A stretch of 64,000 nucleotides of DNA from Haliclystus octoradiatus (GCA_916610825.1 OU744454.1:5404321-5468320); one strand, 5' to 3'. Positions 1 through 12,702 are shown, numbered from the stretch's first letter. Program-made: numbers and translations. The notes: a model not told the origin generated them from the letters alone.

Positions 1-1093
1 CCATGCCGTGCTTACTGTGAACATGTTGTATTAAGGACTACTTTATGCTATGCAAGGCAACTGAATCAAATACTGAGCTATTACTGAATTAAATCCTTAA
101 TTGCCTTATGCTGTAGTAAACTGAGGGTTAAGAATGAATGAAGACTTGAGACTACGCTCCATTGATGTATCTTTACAGGAAGGGTCTAGTCTTTAACAAT
201 TTGCAAGTGTTTTTAACATTCGTCGTGAAGTAAAATAAATACAAACACGGCAAGTGAACATGGTTACGCACCGCTGATCTCAACGGATAACCTTTTCGGT
301 GAGACAAATTGGTCTTATGCACCACCTCTTACTATCATTTTGACATATTTTGTCTTTAACCCAGCAACACTGTGCATCATGTAGACCTCGATTATGAGTC
401 ATCACAATGAGCCATCATTGCACTCCGGACAGGGTTCAGTGAGAAGAAAATATTATGATTGTTTTGCAATAGAATATGAAGCATTAACAACTCTGACCTT
501 GTGGATAATGCATGAATGATGACCGAAATATCCTCAAGTTATCTTTCCGTTTAAAATATGCATCTTATATAGTTAGTAGCTTGTTCAATTTTCAAACTTA
601 ATATATGAAATATTATCAGACATTTTAACTGGCGGTGGGTAAACGCACGACAGTTGTAGCCCGTTAGACGAGATAGCAAATTCGTTGTCTTCTTCATCCA
701 CATCTACTTTATAAGGAATTTTATATATTTTTTCGGCTTAATTCAAAATTTAAATATGGATTAGACTTTTAATATAATGTTATTTTATATATGTAGATAG
801 ATAAGACGATATAGAAGTTGAAGAAGCAAATAGAAAAAAAAATAAAAATAAAAATCCATCCACAACGGTAGAACAAACGACCTTGTAGGAGTTATTGCAG
901 AGTTCATAACAGCTTGTGTACCATGCGTACGATAAATGCAGATAATGATCTCTGCATTCGTTTTTCAAATAAGCAGATGTTGTCATTATCATCAGCGATG
1001 ACGTCTCAATAACAGCATATATCTTTTTGTGTGAAATCGTTTTCGGTGTTCGATAAAATAATATAACAACTTTAACAAACTGAACAAAAGTTA

Positions 1094-1972
1094 GGCCTGG
1101 GTTATATGGACGCACCGAACTCAATTGATTCATTCATTCGAATTAAATCTCATGATAGCGCGCTTCGTATAACATCATTCGGTTCATCAACATTCCTCAA
1201 AAAACATTAAATGCGTCAAGCTAGCTCCGCACGTCAAGGCTTGACGTGCGGAGCTCTTCTCCATGAATTAAATTCATCGCCGCGTTATACGAGCGAGCTA
1301 TCATCGCACCGAACTAAATACATTCGACTCACGGTGCCATGACTGAGCTCCTATATCAACCTTATATGGCAATAAACCGGGGGATGTGCAAATCATAAAT
1401 TATTTTAAAGGATGTTTCCATGGCAATACGATAGAAAGAACATCGCTTTTGGGATGTTGTTATGGGTGACTTGTTTATATGATTGAAAGATGGCTGACAT
1501 TGAAGCTGATGTTTTCCAAAATCATGATTTAAAACATTTTAAAAACGTTTTATTTTAGTCAATCACAATGCATCAGCACTAGAATTGGGGTCGCTTTTAT
1601 CATAATATGTTATTATAATGAAAATTTGCATTTAATTTGCTCTGAGTACGATGCCTTGATAGAACAAAAACTGTCTCCCATAAAAATGCTTGAAAACCTG
1701 TGAGATTACTAGTTCATACAAGTTTCAAACTATAGATAGGTAAAATAGAGCGGAAAAATCGCTGAAAATGAAAAATAATGCAAACAAAACACTCTGGTTT
1801 CAAACCATGCGGTATAATTCCAAGAAAACTACTTCCTATCACGTGACATTTTGGCCAGTTTTTAAAGATCGTCGACATTCGGTTCGTCTGTATAACCCCA
1901 AATGCGAATTTAATGCAATTCGGTGTCGCACCTAATTCGAATTGAGTTCGGTGCGTCCATATAACCCAGGCC
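1094..1972. mobile_element. PIF/Harbinger-like MITE (879 bp)
   Basis: The ends are inverted copies of about 33 bp, starting GGCCTGGGTTATATGGACGC at 1094 and ending with its complement at 1972. Both ends are flanked by TTA (1091-1093 and 1973-1975), the trinucleotide target duplication typical of PIF/Harbinger elements. No transposase frame lies inside, so it is non-autonomous. Internally, a segment near 1152-1173 is repeated inverted near 1284-1305, around a strong palindrome. It sits in the first intron of the malectin gene. The TIRs and duplication are seen directly; the superfamily is inferred from them. Confidence 0.75.
1223..1255. repeat. Perfect 33-nt palindrome inside the MITE
   Basis: Two 16-nt arms (AGCTCCGCACGTCAAG and its complement) are separated by one base. 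It is strongly GC-rich against the AT-rich surroundings and would form a very stable hairpin or cruciform. It lies between the subterminal inverted repeats of the surrounding MITE. Confidence 0.85.
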
Positions 1973-2140
1973 TTAGAAAAATGTTAATTTCGTGTAGTCA
2001 ACTAGAGAATCAAAAATGTATTGCCCCAAGATGTCCACGGAAACTATAGCAATGGAACTGCATTGTTATTACATACTATTTCGTAAATATTGCTTTCATT
2101 CTGTTTCCATGTCAACAGTTGATTACATTTAATTGCTTAC

Positions 2141-2518
2141 CCTCTTCCTTGCAGATGTGAACCAATTCTCGGTAAATTTTAACAGCAAATAGTAATTACC
2201 ATCTCTTTCCAAGTCGATAGTGTATCCAAAATCAGATGTACCATAAATTCCCATTTTATATAGAATTTCATCGGCTGGTGGAACTCCACTAACTTCAGGG
2301 ACTGCTGTAGAAGTTATTCCAGTAGAATGCTCGTCGGTTTGATAATAGACACCGTCTACATCTGTGTGAGAGCTTCCACCACAATTTACAGCAAATATGA
2401 CCTCCCCGTTTGATACAGATAATAATAATATATATGTTAAAGAAACATAAAGAGAACGAACAATGAGATTATAAGTAATTTGATAACTTAAAGAATGAAA
2501 GCTAATTGTAACTGCCAT
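2141..2518 (-). CDS. MLEC: Malectin, first coding exon (5' partial gene)
   Basis: Malectin is an ER membrane lectin that binds diglucosylated high-mannose N-glycans during glycoprotein quality control. This exon encodes 126 residues. A hydrophobic signal segment (about residues 18-37) is followed by the family's opening VIFAVNCGGSSHTDVDG. Further on are a DEILYKMGIYG-like block, a FGYTIDLERDGNYYLLLKF stretch and ENWFTSARKR, matching the order in animal malectins. Frame and homology stop together at a GTAAGC donor (2140-2135, phase 0). The expected next residues (VFDVRLNG-like) were not found at lower coordinates, so exon 2 should lie left of the window. The start is the ATG before the signal segment. 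The PIF-like MITE lies in the intron. Confidence 0.85.
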
Positions 2519-2791
2519 ATCGAAGACCGGTTTTTAGATAATAAATCTCCTGTGCATAGAAAAAATAAACCATAAGTACAAGAAATATCTGCGAGAATAG
2601 TTAAATAAAGACAAAATAATCCACATGCAATCCAATTGTTTCAAACTTATTATTTATTTATTTTCTAAACGGAAAGTCTCGATGTGATATTAGACGAGTC
2701 AATAACTGTTGTTGTTCCTGATATGTTCCATCTACATACACTATATATAAACTACGATTTCGAAAAGTAATATTTAAAAAAAGGAAATAAT
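2519..2791. other. Upstream flank of the malectin exon
   Basis: AT-rich sequence immediately upstream of the malectin start, where the 5' UTR and promoter are expected. I see no convincing TATA box or other named element. Confidence 0.3.
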
Positions 2792-3149
2792 CAGGCGCGG
2801 ATCCAGAGGGGTGCAAGTATGGCAAATGACACCCTAAATTTTTAGTGAAATTTTAAGATGACATCATTATAAATAGCGTCATCGTTTCGTTCTTCTGTTA
2901 ATAATAAATATATTTTTATATTTTTATCAAACTTATCTTTCCTTTTTATCTTTATTCGATCATTTTTAAGTATAAATTGTCAATATTTAATTTTCGTATT
3001 TATTTTGCAATAAATTATTGTAGATGATCGTAATGATCGCATTCGTATTGAATTTCGTTCAGAGTTATGATTTCTTCAGCAGTTGTATTAGATTACGTAA
3101 TATACTGACGTGAGTCAAGTGGTGTTGCGGTATGCTGCGGCAGTAGAAA

Positions 3150-4242
3150 AGATCCACAACTATGGTGGCCTATCGAGGCCACAACAAAATATTGATCTTC
3201 ACTACAATTTTTTCAAAAGAATAAAACTTTAAAACTTTTTCAAAATGTAAAATTTTTAGAAACTTTTAATCAAAGTGAATTTTATTTAACAATTAAAATT
3301 TTTTTGAAAAACTTTTCTCAAAGTAAAAAAAAATTGAAAAACTTTCTTCAGAGTAAATTTTTTTTAAAATGAAATATTTTTGAAAAACCTTTTTCCAAAG
3401 TACATTGTTTTTTAAAGGTAAACATTTTTTTTTTCATTTTTTTTGTAGGAAATTCTTCTTGAAAAATAATTTTTGAAAGTAAAATTTTTTGAAAAATTTT
3501 TTCAAAAGTAAAATTTTTTTTCAAAAAGTAACAACTTTTTGAAAAATGTTTTTCAAAGTAAAACTTTTTTTCAAAAGTCAAAATGTTTTGAAAAACTTTT
3601 TTCAAAAGCAAAATTTCTTATCGAAGTAAAAATTTTTTGAAAAACTATTTTCGAAGTAAATCCTTTTTCCAAAAGTAAAAATTTTTGAAAACTTTTTTCA
3701 AAGTAAATTTTTTGTTCAAAATTAAAATCTCTTTGAAAAACTTTTTTCAAAAGTAAATTTTTCTTCCAAAGTAAAAACTTTTTGAAAAACTTTTTTCAAA
3801 GTAATTTTTTTTTCAAAAGCAAAAATTTTTTGAAAAACTTTTTTCAAAATAAATTTTTTTTTTCAAAGTAAAAATGTTTTAAAAACTTTTTTCAAAGTAA
3901 AATTTTTTTTCAAAAGTAAAATTTTTTTCAAAAAAGGTTTTCCAATTTTCAGCAAAGCCTATCAAGGCCACATAAAACGAGGCTAGGTCTTAACAGTGAG
4001 GCTCAATCATAATGACTTGCAAAAATAGACAAAATTGCTCATACTGCGTCTTACTAGCGTCTTACTATACTATTTAATGTTATACATATTTTAATATGAT
4101 TCGCACGAATATAATATGCTATTTATTTAAGGAATATTTAGTGCTCAAGAATCAATTTTAATCTGTGCAAATTGTTTCCAACCATTTCCTTGAATTTCAA
4201 TTCCTCTACTTGCTTTATTCATTAATGATTAACCTGGATCTA
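3150..4242. repeat. Left arm of a large fold-back inverted repeat
   Basis: The outer part (about 3200-3950) is a degenerate tandem array whose unit alternates T-runs with GAAAAAC and TTTCAAAGTAAA. The unit is itself nearly self-complementary. The inner part (about 3950-4242) is unique sequence, including a segment around GGCCACATAAAACGAGGCTAG. The same material occurs inverted at about 6457-8460. The frame at 3348-3611 is a by-product of this low-complexity sequence and is not a gene. Confidence 0.8.
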
Positions 4243-6456
4243 AATGGATTATTTCGGTGAGACTCTCGCTGAGCTGTCAGATGAGTCGCTGTCATATCAT
4301 ATCATTCATTTTGTATGGCTGAATTATTATTACGTAGTCTATATAAGGTTGGTTATTGAATTTCACATTTACTTAACATAGGGCCTACACTGTTTTTTCG
4401 GGTATTGCCTCTGTACAGTATATCAACGACATTGAACAACTGAGACCCGGAGTCGCCGAGTCGATACTTTTGCCTGTCGTCTGATTTGATGGCTTAGGAT
4501 CTGGATATTATATTTTCTGTTCTAGCCAGATGGAAAAGAAATATTGCTCACTCAATGCATAGTTAATTTAATGCTAATCGAGATCCTAGTCACAGAATTT
4601 CATAAAACTGTAACGAAATGGCATTCTTCCTTCAACCAAGCCGAATTTGTAGAGAATGACACATTTCAACGAGATCTCGGGTGAACCACGGGTGTAAAAA
4701 GTGCAAAATTTGATTCAAGTGCAAAATAAATCCAGAGATAAGTACTCCTTGGATTGTTTCTCTAACCTTTTGTGCAGCTTTTTCTACCACCACTCAATAT
4801 AGGCCATTCCAAGAAATCTTCTCTGAAGGGGGTGTCGAGCAATAAATTTGCCGGGTTCACCAGAGTCAAATCCGAATATGTAAACGTAAATTAGAAGCAA
4901 GTGAAGGTGTGGTATCTGGAGTTGAATCCATCAAGGTTTGCCATACATGTTTATATTGATCTAAAGCCATCATCGGAATATTTGTCGAGCGTAGCAATAA
5001 AATATTTTTGGGCAATGTTTTCAAGAGATCCAATCGCGCCCAAAATCTCTCTCGTCTGTCCTGATCAAACAACAAAAATTGAAGATAATTGTCTCTATAT
5101 GCAATATTCATGATTTGTGTGGACATGAATAAATGGACAAGAGTATTCTCATTTAATTTTCTTTTGCCGGATGGAGACATTGCAAAGAAGATTTGCCGAC
5201 TCACCAAGTCAGCAGTGGGTGTCATTCCCCCAATACCCTCACACTAGGGACGGCACTGAATTTAATGTAACGCAGTGAAACTATCATTTATTCTCAATAT
5301 TTTGTGTTGTATTTTGTCCTATTATCTTGAAAATTGTTGCCACATATTGATAATTAGCTAAGTTAGAACATATAAATATATATGTATTTTAAATCTCCAT
5401 CCTCTTGATTTTATTCGTGGACAATGCCAATTTAGTTCAATGACGAAGAGTCGCAAAATTATCAGAAGACCAATGCGAGAAGTATTACATTTTTCTTAGG
5501 TCTTAGAAATACATAGGTCTGTACAATGGCCTTCCTTCAAGAAGATATTCTTCAAACCTATCATGCAATTTTCCACAACTAAGAGATATTGGAAGGTATA
5601 GACTGTGTCAAACCTATGGGGCTGAGGTAAAATTTTTCCACTGAAATCTAGAAGAACTTTGAAAAACGTATAATGTTTATTAGTTAGTACTTGTTGTTAT
5701 TGACATATATATCATTTATTTGTCTATCGATTAACCAGGGGATGAACCTATTTTATCTTATAAAGAACTGTGAGTTTACATAATGATCTGTATCCCATCA
5801 CTTGTGACATAATTGTATACAGTACTACTCACTCAAGTTCACCATATCACATGCATTCCTTGTTAATTCCTCATACATATATAAATTACACCACCCAGCT
5901 GTACCAGAGCTATCGATATCGATGGCTCTGATTTGTACAGTTCCACATGTTAGCCGTAAATTTCCGAACTTTTATAATTTTTATATTATATCCCTTTAGT
6001 TTTTAAATTAAAAAATATATAATATACGAAGTGGATAATGTTCCGGTTGCCAGAATCCTGATTACTAGCGATAATGTTCCGTGCGTTTTTGTGGTCTTCT
6101 GTCGTAGTATAAACTGTTATTTGCTCTTTTGTATTTGAATTGGATTTTTTGGTGAATTTATATATGATAAATCCAAGATTCCCAGCCAAGAGATTGCTTG
6201 ATCTTTGCTTGTCTTTTAGTCGTCTACTATGATTGTAATAAATAAATAAAAACAGCTTACAGCTTCAGATTCCAGGTTATTGTTGTTGGTGCTAAACCTT
6301 ATTCAGTATAGTCGGTATTTATGCTCACTACAAGACGGCTCCTTACAGTTTCATTTGCTGAGAGCTGTAGTGGTGCAGCATGGCGCTAACTGAATAATTG
6401 TGCGGCAGTAGAGTGAATTCAACACTATACTAAAAAGCAACGAACCAGATGCAGGA
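4243..6456. other. Spacer between the fold-back arms
   Basis: About 2.2 kb of mostly unremarkable sequence between the inverted arms. It holds an uncharacterised minus-strand frame (4866-5225) and a short imperfect palindrome around 5899-5941 centred on ATCGATATCGAT. I recognise no transposase. Confidence 0.5.
4866..5225 (-). CDS. Uncharacterised 119-residue frame
   Basis: An open frame in the fold-back spacer, moderately rich in charged residues (for example DQDRRERFWARLDLLKTLPK), without the poly-F/K/N bias of random AT-rich frames nearby. I recognise no domain, signal or membrane segment. It could be an exon, a remnant of a transposon protein, or chance. A shorter plus-strand frame overlaps it. 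Confidence 0.15.
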   Translation of the reverse strand: MTPTADLVSRQIFFAMSPSGKRKLNENTLVHLFMSTQIMNIAYRDNYLQFLLFDQDRRERFWARLDLLKTLPKNILLLRSTNIPMMALDQYKHVWQTLMDSTPDTTPSLASNLRLHIRI

Positions 6457-8460
6457 CTCCAGGTTAATCATTTAATGAATACAGCAAGTCGAACATTTGA
6501 AATTTAAGGAAATGGTCGGAAACAATTTGCACAGATTGATATTGATTCTTGACCAATAAATGTTCATCAAATAAATAGCAAATTATATTCGTGCAAATCA
6601 TATTATAATATGTATATAATAAAATAGTATAGTTATAGTAAGACGCTAGAAGACGCAGTATGAGCAATTTTGTCTGTTTTTGCAAGCCATTATGATTGAG
6701 CCTCTATTAAGATCTAGCCTCGTTTTATGTTGCCTTGATAGGCTTTGCTGAAAATTGGAAAACGTTTTTGAAAAAACATTTACTTTTGGAAAATGTTTTT
6801 GAAAAAAAAATTACTTTTGGAAAACGTTTTTGAAAAAAAAATTACTTTTTGAAAAAAAATTTACTTTGAAAAATGTTTTCAAAAAATTTTTACTTTGAAA
6901 AAAATTTTTCTTTTGAAAATAGTTTTTCAAAAAATTTTTACTTTTGAAAAAAAAATTTACTTTGAAAAAAGTTTTTCAAAAATTTTTACTTTGGAAAAAA
7001 TTTTTACTTTTGAAAAAAGTTTTTCAAATAGATTATTTTGATTATTTATTTAATTTTGAAAACAAAATTTACTTGAAAAGAATTTTCAAAAATTTTTACT
7101 TTGGAAAAAAATTTTACTTTTAAAAAAAGTTTTTCAAAGAGATTTTTTTGAAAAACGTTTTTCAAAGAGATTTTAATTTTGAAAAAAGTTTTTCAAAAAA
7201 TTTTACTTTGGAAAAAAATTTTACTTTTGGAAAAAGTTTTTCAAAGAGATTTTAAAGAGTTTCGAATGACAAGCAGCCTTTGATTTGTTTTGTTGTTTTG
7301 ATTACAAGAAACGAGGCTAATCCTCTGGAAAGTGACGTCAGCGCTCACATCAGAGGATTGCCCTCGTGGCTTTTGCTACGGAAAGACACGACAGAAAGCT
7401 CGAGGAAATAGTCTGGTTTATCAATTTCAGTTTTGTATAAATCTCAATTCTTACTTGTCGAAACGCAAAGTCGATGGCTATAGATAGCCAACAAATGTAT
7501 ATACAGCTCAAAAATAAATAGCGGAATGGGAGTCACAGTCCGATTATCTGTCTGAGAAGTTTGACGCAAAGCAAAACAACTTGGATAAAATGTACTTTCA
7601 AATCAACACTAAATTAATTCATATGATTCTAAATTTTACAATTTACGCGCATAAATACTGCAGAAAAACAATGCAATATAAAACATACATATGTATGTAA
7701 CTAACTATTTTTAGACGAAGCCTACGTGTTTACAAACATAATTTGGAGTCAATGATCAAAGTATCCGTATTAAAAATCGAATTCACCTGGTGTTATAATT
7801 TCATTTTGTTTCGGCGATAAATTTCGATTCTGAATGCTAACAAATCTCTTCCCGTTCTTTCTATATTTAATATTCTTGTATCAAGTAAACACCAACATGA
7901 AATTTAGAATCAGTCGAGTTCAGTTGTAGCTTTCAACTCTGTCTTCCTTCCTCAATCCGTATGATGCTAGTAGCAAGTGAATTGATTTCTGTGCTACACA
8001 TTTATTCAAGCGTCGAAAGCCCTTACGACGTCCACCTCTATTGCTCTTGTAACTTTCCAAACCAGTTCGTTGATAAATAACTTGGCAGAATGCTTCCATT
8101 TTCGTTTTACGAATTGTTTTGCAAAATCGCGTGTGTGTGCAAAGGAGACACAAAGGCGGGCCGTGTATTCTGAAAACGAGTGATTGAAATCTTGGTCCAG
8201 ATTTCAAAGACAAAAATATACAAAGGCTGCTGGTCATTTTATGGTCATTAATTTTGAAAAAAAATTTACTTTGAAAAGAGTTTTTCAAAAAAATTTTACC
8301 TTAGAGAAAATATTTTACTTCGAAAAAAGTTTTTCAAATTTTTTTTACTTTTGAAAAAAAAATTACTTATTAAAATAAATTTCACTTTGATTAAAAGTTT
8401 CTAAAAATTTTACAGTTTGAAAAAGTTTTAAAGTTCTGATAGGTCACCATACACAACAAC
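6457..8460. repeat. Right arm of the fold-back inverted repeat (interrupted)
   Basis: Reverse complement of the left arm. 6457-6760 matches the unique inner segment, including TTGATAGGCTTTGCTGAAAA. 6760-7260 matches the T-run array, and 8239-8440 matches its outer end, where TTCACTTTGATTAAAAGTTT is the complement of the left arm near 3270-3290. A 974-bp block with its own TIRs (7265-8238) splits the arm. Confidence 0.75.
7265..8238. mobile_element. TIR element inserted in the fold-back arm
   Basis: It starts AATGACAAGCAGCCTTTG and ends CAAAGGCTGCTGGTCATT, an 18-bp inverted pair with one mismatch. Outside it, the fold-back array resumes on both sides. It contains a minus-strand frame that could start at ATG 8099 (MEAFCQVIYQRTGLESYKSN...) and runs to 7920. 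This is about 59 residues of basic, non-repetitive protein that I do not recognise. The frame may be captured host sequence or part of the element. The target duplication is unclear because the flanks are low complexity. Confidence 0.55.
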
Positions 8461-8647
8461 GTCACGATTACTGTTTTGCGGCCGTCGAAAATCTATTGTT
8501 TATCATTCCGTCTATTGTTTCTGATTCTCATCTTTTTAACAATTGACATACTCGTTGCCAGCGTGTTGCCAAGGAAAGAACAGGACTGCCATCTCATCCG
8601 GGAGCTATTTTGACCGCCTATCCCACTTCTTTTGTTCGTTCGAGTCA

Positions 8648-8710
8648 CCGAATGGCGGTCGGTATTAGTTCATAGTCAACATCGGTCCCTAGCGTCGTCG
8701 CGCGCCATGT
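8648..8710. repeat. Dispersed repeat copy (inverted partner at 15538)
   Basis: About 60 bp including GTCGGTATTAGTTCATAGTC and CATCGGTCCCTAGCGTCGTC. It recurs nearly identically in inverse orientation at about 15538-15597, with a diverged partial copy at 15486-15523. Its higher GC separates it from its surroundings. Confidence 0.75.
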
Positions 8711-11700
8711 CCAGCGCACATAGAATGCAGCGCGCTATCCTCGAAATTAAATATATATTAATTATATATATTGTGAGTGAGGCTGTTTATTTCTTTCCCG
8801 GGAAATCTCAAAACGTGCTGTGCAGAAAATTACAATTAATTTGATCATCCTTTAATTCTTTATCAATGAATTTAATAATCCTATATCTTTTGTCTGTCCT
8901 AGTGCAAAACTAATACAATGTGTTCAACATTATTTCAAAACTTTAATTAAGCTCTTGTAAATTTATAAATAGATAGAATAGATGGTTAATAAAAATGTGT
9001 AAATAATATAGTATTGTATGGCACGAAGACGAAGAGGAGGAACTCATAACTTTTTCAAATCGAGATGAGTGTGCACCTACTTCGAAATCTACAAAAAGCA
9101 AACAACTACAGCCTGGAGGCTGAATTATTAATATCATTATGATTTAATGACAAAGAATTGAAAAAATTTAATGGATATTAAATAATTTTTTTTGCATATA
9201 GAACCTGAATCAATCTTATCATACCTTGTATATATATATCTTTTGTAACATAAGGGCTGGGATTGGAAATGAAATTGATCTTTTTGGTGGACACAGAAAA
9301 AGAAGCTGAAGAGCTCCTCCTAGAAGCGAAGAGTCAATATTTGCTATAATGGTCCATGTTTGCCAAGATAAGTATTTCTTTGGGGTTTGACCACACACAT
9401 AGAGGAACAATAGTTATATTTTGTAAGATGGCTTACAGCTCTGATGAAACAGTCAAGAAAATAGATGCCATGCAGGGTCCATCTCCCAAATGTGTCTTTT
9501 CATCCTTAGTTCGCAATTAACAAGGGTTGCCTTACATAATCCAACCATATCATTTTGAATCCTACCATAACACATTGACATAGAGATACATAGAAGTATT
9601 CATCGTAAATCCCCCACCATGATTCACCTTTAAAACCATCCATTCTGATTAATTGCATCATGAGATAGCATGGTGTGCTTAAGTCATCAAAAACGCATGA
9701 AATGTGATAAGGGTGCTTTGTTTCATTACTTTGTATACAGTGACCATAACAGCCAACTATAAGAGGGATATGAATTGACCACTATATGCAGGTGGCCTTA
9801 TTTACAGGGTTGATTCAATAGAAAATACTATTTAGATATTGGAAGAGTGACCACTATAGAAAGGTGGCTGATGCATGATGCTGATGCAGAGGTGACCATT
9901 ATAACAGGTTTGGCTTTATTTATTATTTATTGTGCAGAATAATGTTACTTATCAAAATTACATCTAATTTACAGAGACCTGATAATTACTACCGCAAAAC
10001 CCGAATACTGATTCAAAATTCGAGAAATTGGGGTGCAGCAGCAAAGTTCTCATTGTTCGAATTCTCAAATTCCTTGATATTGAGGTACAAGCAAGACAAT
10101 ATTTTTAGTGTTATATATATATGACGTATAAATCAATAATCCTAGTGAAAACAGTAGTAACCTAGATATAATATTTGACTCACAGGTGAAACTGACGTCG
10201 GTTACTAAACGGCCATGAAAAAAATGTCAGTAATTTCCTTCCAATTGAGAGAATCATTAAAAACTTTAGCTGGTTTTGAAGTAGAAGACTCAATTATTCT
10301 AAAGTTACCGCGCACATTTAGCCATCAGTATCACAGAACAAACTCAAGTGATGTAGGCCTACTGTATTTTGAAATATGACACCTCAATAATTAATCAATA
10401 ATGCTCAAATATAACTAGCAAATATTACAAAGTCAATAATCTTATAATCAATAGTTATATATCGTAAACTGATTTAGAACAGACCCAAGTAAATGACACA
10501 CATAACCACATAATAATCTAGAATACACCATAGCGACATCTGGAGGCTACGCAGTTGACCTCTCCTAAAAATTGAAAATTTGCAACATTAATTGACACTA
10601 ACCAAGAATCATTCAAATCAAAAGAACCCCAAATTGTCCCTTCTTGGAATAAGGATGTTGAGAATGGATAAATAGAATAAGTAGAAACAACAACCTATTG
10701 CTTTTATATGAATATAATAGGCCTAGATATGTTTTAAATGTAGGGCTTAATTTTTTATTAAGCAAATGATTATTAGGCATATGGTAATCGTAAATCAAGT
10801 GTCTTATAATTCTACCATATGTAGCCTAGCCCTAGTTTAACAAATTGTGTTCAGCTGTTAGTAAACTAATTTACAAAAGGTTAGCTTTGTCTTTGGCAGG
10901 TCCAAAACCTGGACACAGCTCAAATTTCTGATAAAAAACACCAGGTAAATTCCTTTTTTTTTTTTCATCTCAAACCGCAAGTCCCGCTTCTGAATATCTT
11001 GCGCTCAGAGGCAGAAAATAAATTCCACTGAATGTATTGCTGAATTATTATCTTTGTTTTGTTAAAATCAAATCATGATATATTTATAAATATATTTTGA
11101 TGTTTTAAATAACCAGTTTGTTGTTCAGATGAGATTTCAAATTTCAAGATATTCACTGAATGCTGTTTTTGCTGTTGAATGCGAGTTACTTAGAAGTGCG
11201 ACAAATAATTTGAGATTGGAAAGAACAATTCAACTTTACTTGTGTTTTTTATCTTGAATTTGATCAACGTTTCCTCTCCAGGGGTTTTGGACATGCAAGC
11301 AGTACTGACTAGCAGGCTGTTACTGTGCAGGATCCTGGAAACATGGTTCCTGGAAGTCCTCGGAAGGCCAGCAAACGGTGTCTGTAACTTGCGTGCTTCA
11401 TCCAATATTATGCCTGTAGAAGATCTTCATATTGTCTAGAAAGCCTTTTCAAGAATTTTCTAATGCTTTTGAGGGGTTGGACAAGCTACTTACTGGAAGT
11501 GAACATGTTAAGATAGGCATAGGCATAACCTTGTATGTGTAGATGTAACTAAAATGCTCTCTTAAAGTCCACCTTCCAAGTGTTCTCCACAGGGCACCAA
11601 TTGCTGTTTTTGCTTTCATTGATTGGGATTCAGCCTGAAGCCCACACAGTAAATTCATATATAGTTTGCATCGTTTCTAACAGGTTTTATCAACAGAAAA

Positions 11701-11897
11701 TCTAAGGAATAAATTCTAAGGAATAAATTCTAGGAAATTTTGTATCAATGTGATACATTTATAGTGCCTTGAAATTAAGAAGAACATGTTTTAATTTCTA
11801 ATTTAAAATTGGTATAGTCTGTTTATTAAACGGTAATATCATAAAACGTTTTTTATTATTTATAATATTCGAAACGAAAATGAATTGATCAATCTTA
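8711..11897. other. Non-coding stretch with one dispersed repeat
   Basis: Mostly AT-rich sequence. The copy at 9737-9911 belongs to the same family as 44690-44880. A GC-richer patch at about 11280-11660 has short frames on both strands with splice-like borders, but no protein is recognised. No other feature seen. Confidence 0.4.
9737..9911 (-). repeat. Dispersed repeat, family of 44690-44880
   Basis: Shares, in inverse orientation, the recurring words GGCCACCTG, CTATAGTGGTCA, TCTATTGAATCA and GGCTGTTAT with copies near 44.7 kb and 47.5-47.9 kb. Subunits of about 80 bp repeat within each copy. I see no coding potential. Confidence 0.7.
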
Positions 11898-12702
11898 GGC
11901 AGTCTACAAACGTCGTGCTTTTCATGCGCCGTGCTAATCTTCTGGCGCGACCTGGCAAAAGCGCGACGTATAAATCAGTAAAGCACGACGCAATTTGTCT
12001 AGCTCGGCAAAAGCTCGAAGCACGACGATGGTTGCCGCTCGGAGCGGCGTCAGTACGACAGTTGTTTTATAAGGCGTGCTTTTTAGGATGCCGAGCTTTT
12101 ATTCGTCTGTTTTCAGACGAATGATCGGTCAAATTCATGCGAATTGGGGATAAAATAGTAGTTTTTATGATGTTTTTTTATCATTTCATTCACTTCTCAA
12201 TGATATTGATGAACATAAAGTTCAATTATAAACTACTTCATTATGCTCAACTGTTTGGTATTCTGCTGTCTATTAAAATAGTGAATTTTATTAATATGTT
12301 ATTACTATGTAGGTTGAAAACATTTCAGGATGCCCTTCATTTCAGTTGCATGTTAACTGGTAACATAGCTTGATAGAACAAATATTTCTTTATGAGATTT
12401 AATTGTTTTTTTAAATTAAAACATTTATATTCGAAGGAAATTTAACTAATAAATATTATATCTCTTAAACCGAAATCTTATATCTCAGACAGTGTGACAT
12501 CTTTTTCAGGTACTGCTAAATTTAGCTAAAGGTAGTTTTACTTTCAATAATTGCGCAATACGCCTTTCAATTTTGATGACGTCAATGGCCAAAGCACGGC
12601 AATTTCACGACGTCTAAAATGAATTGAAACCAGAATTCCAATTCTGCCGTGCCAGACAAAGCAAAGCACGGCGCATGTAAAGCGCGACGTTTGAAGACTG
12701 CC
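11898..12702. mobile_element. PIF/Harbinger-like MITE (805 bp)
   Basis: Terminal inverted repeats of about 40 bp start GGCAGTCT(A/T)CAAACGTCG and share CATGCGCCGTGCT. TTA flanks both ends (11895-11897 and 12703-12705), the usual PIF/Harbinger target duplication. Inside are several AGCACGACG-type words. No transposase; the frames inside are accidental. It is a different family from the element at 1094. Confidence 0.75.

Noticed and set aside
3348-3611. 87-residue Lys/Phe-rich frame
   Set aside because: A translation of the T-run/A-run tandem repeat in the fold-back arm.
11242-11658. Opposing short frames with splice-like borders
   Set aside because: GC-richer and suggestive, but no frame is preferred and no protein is recognised.
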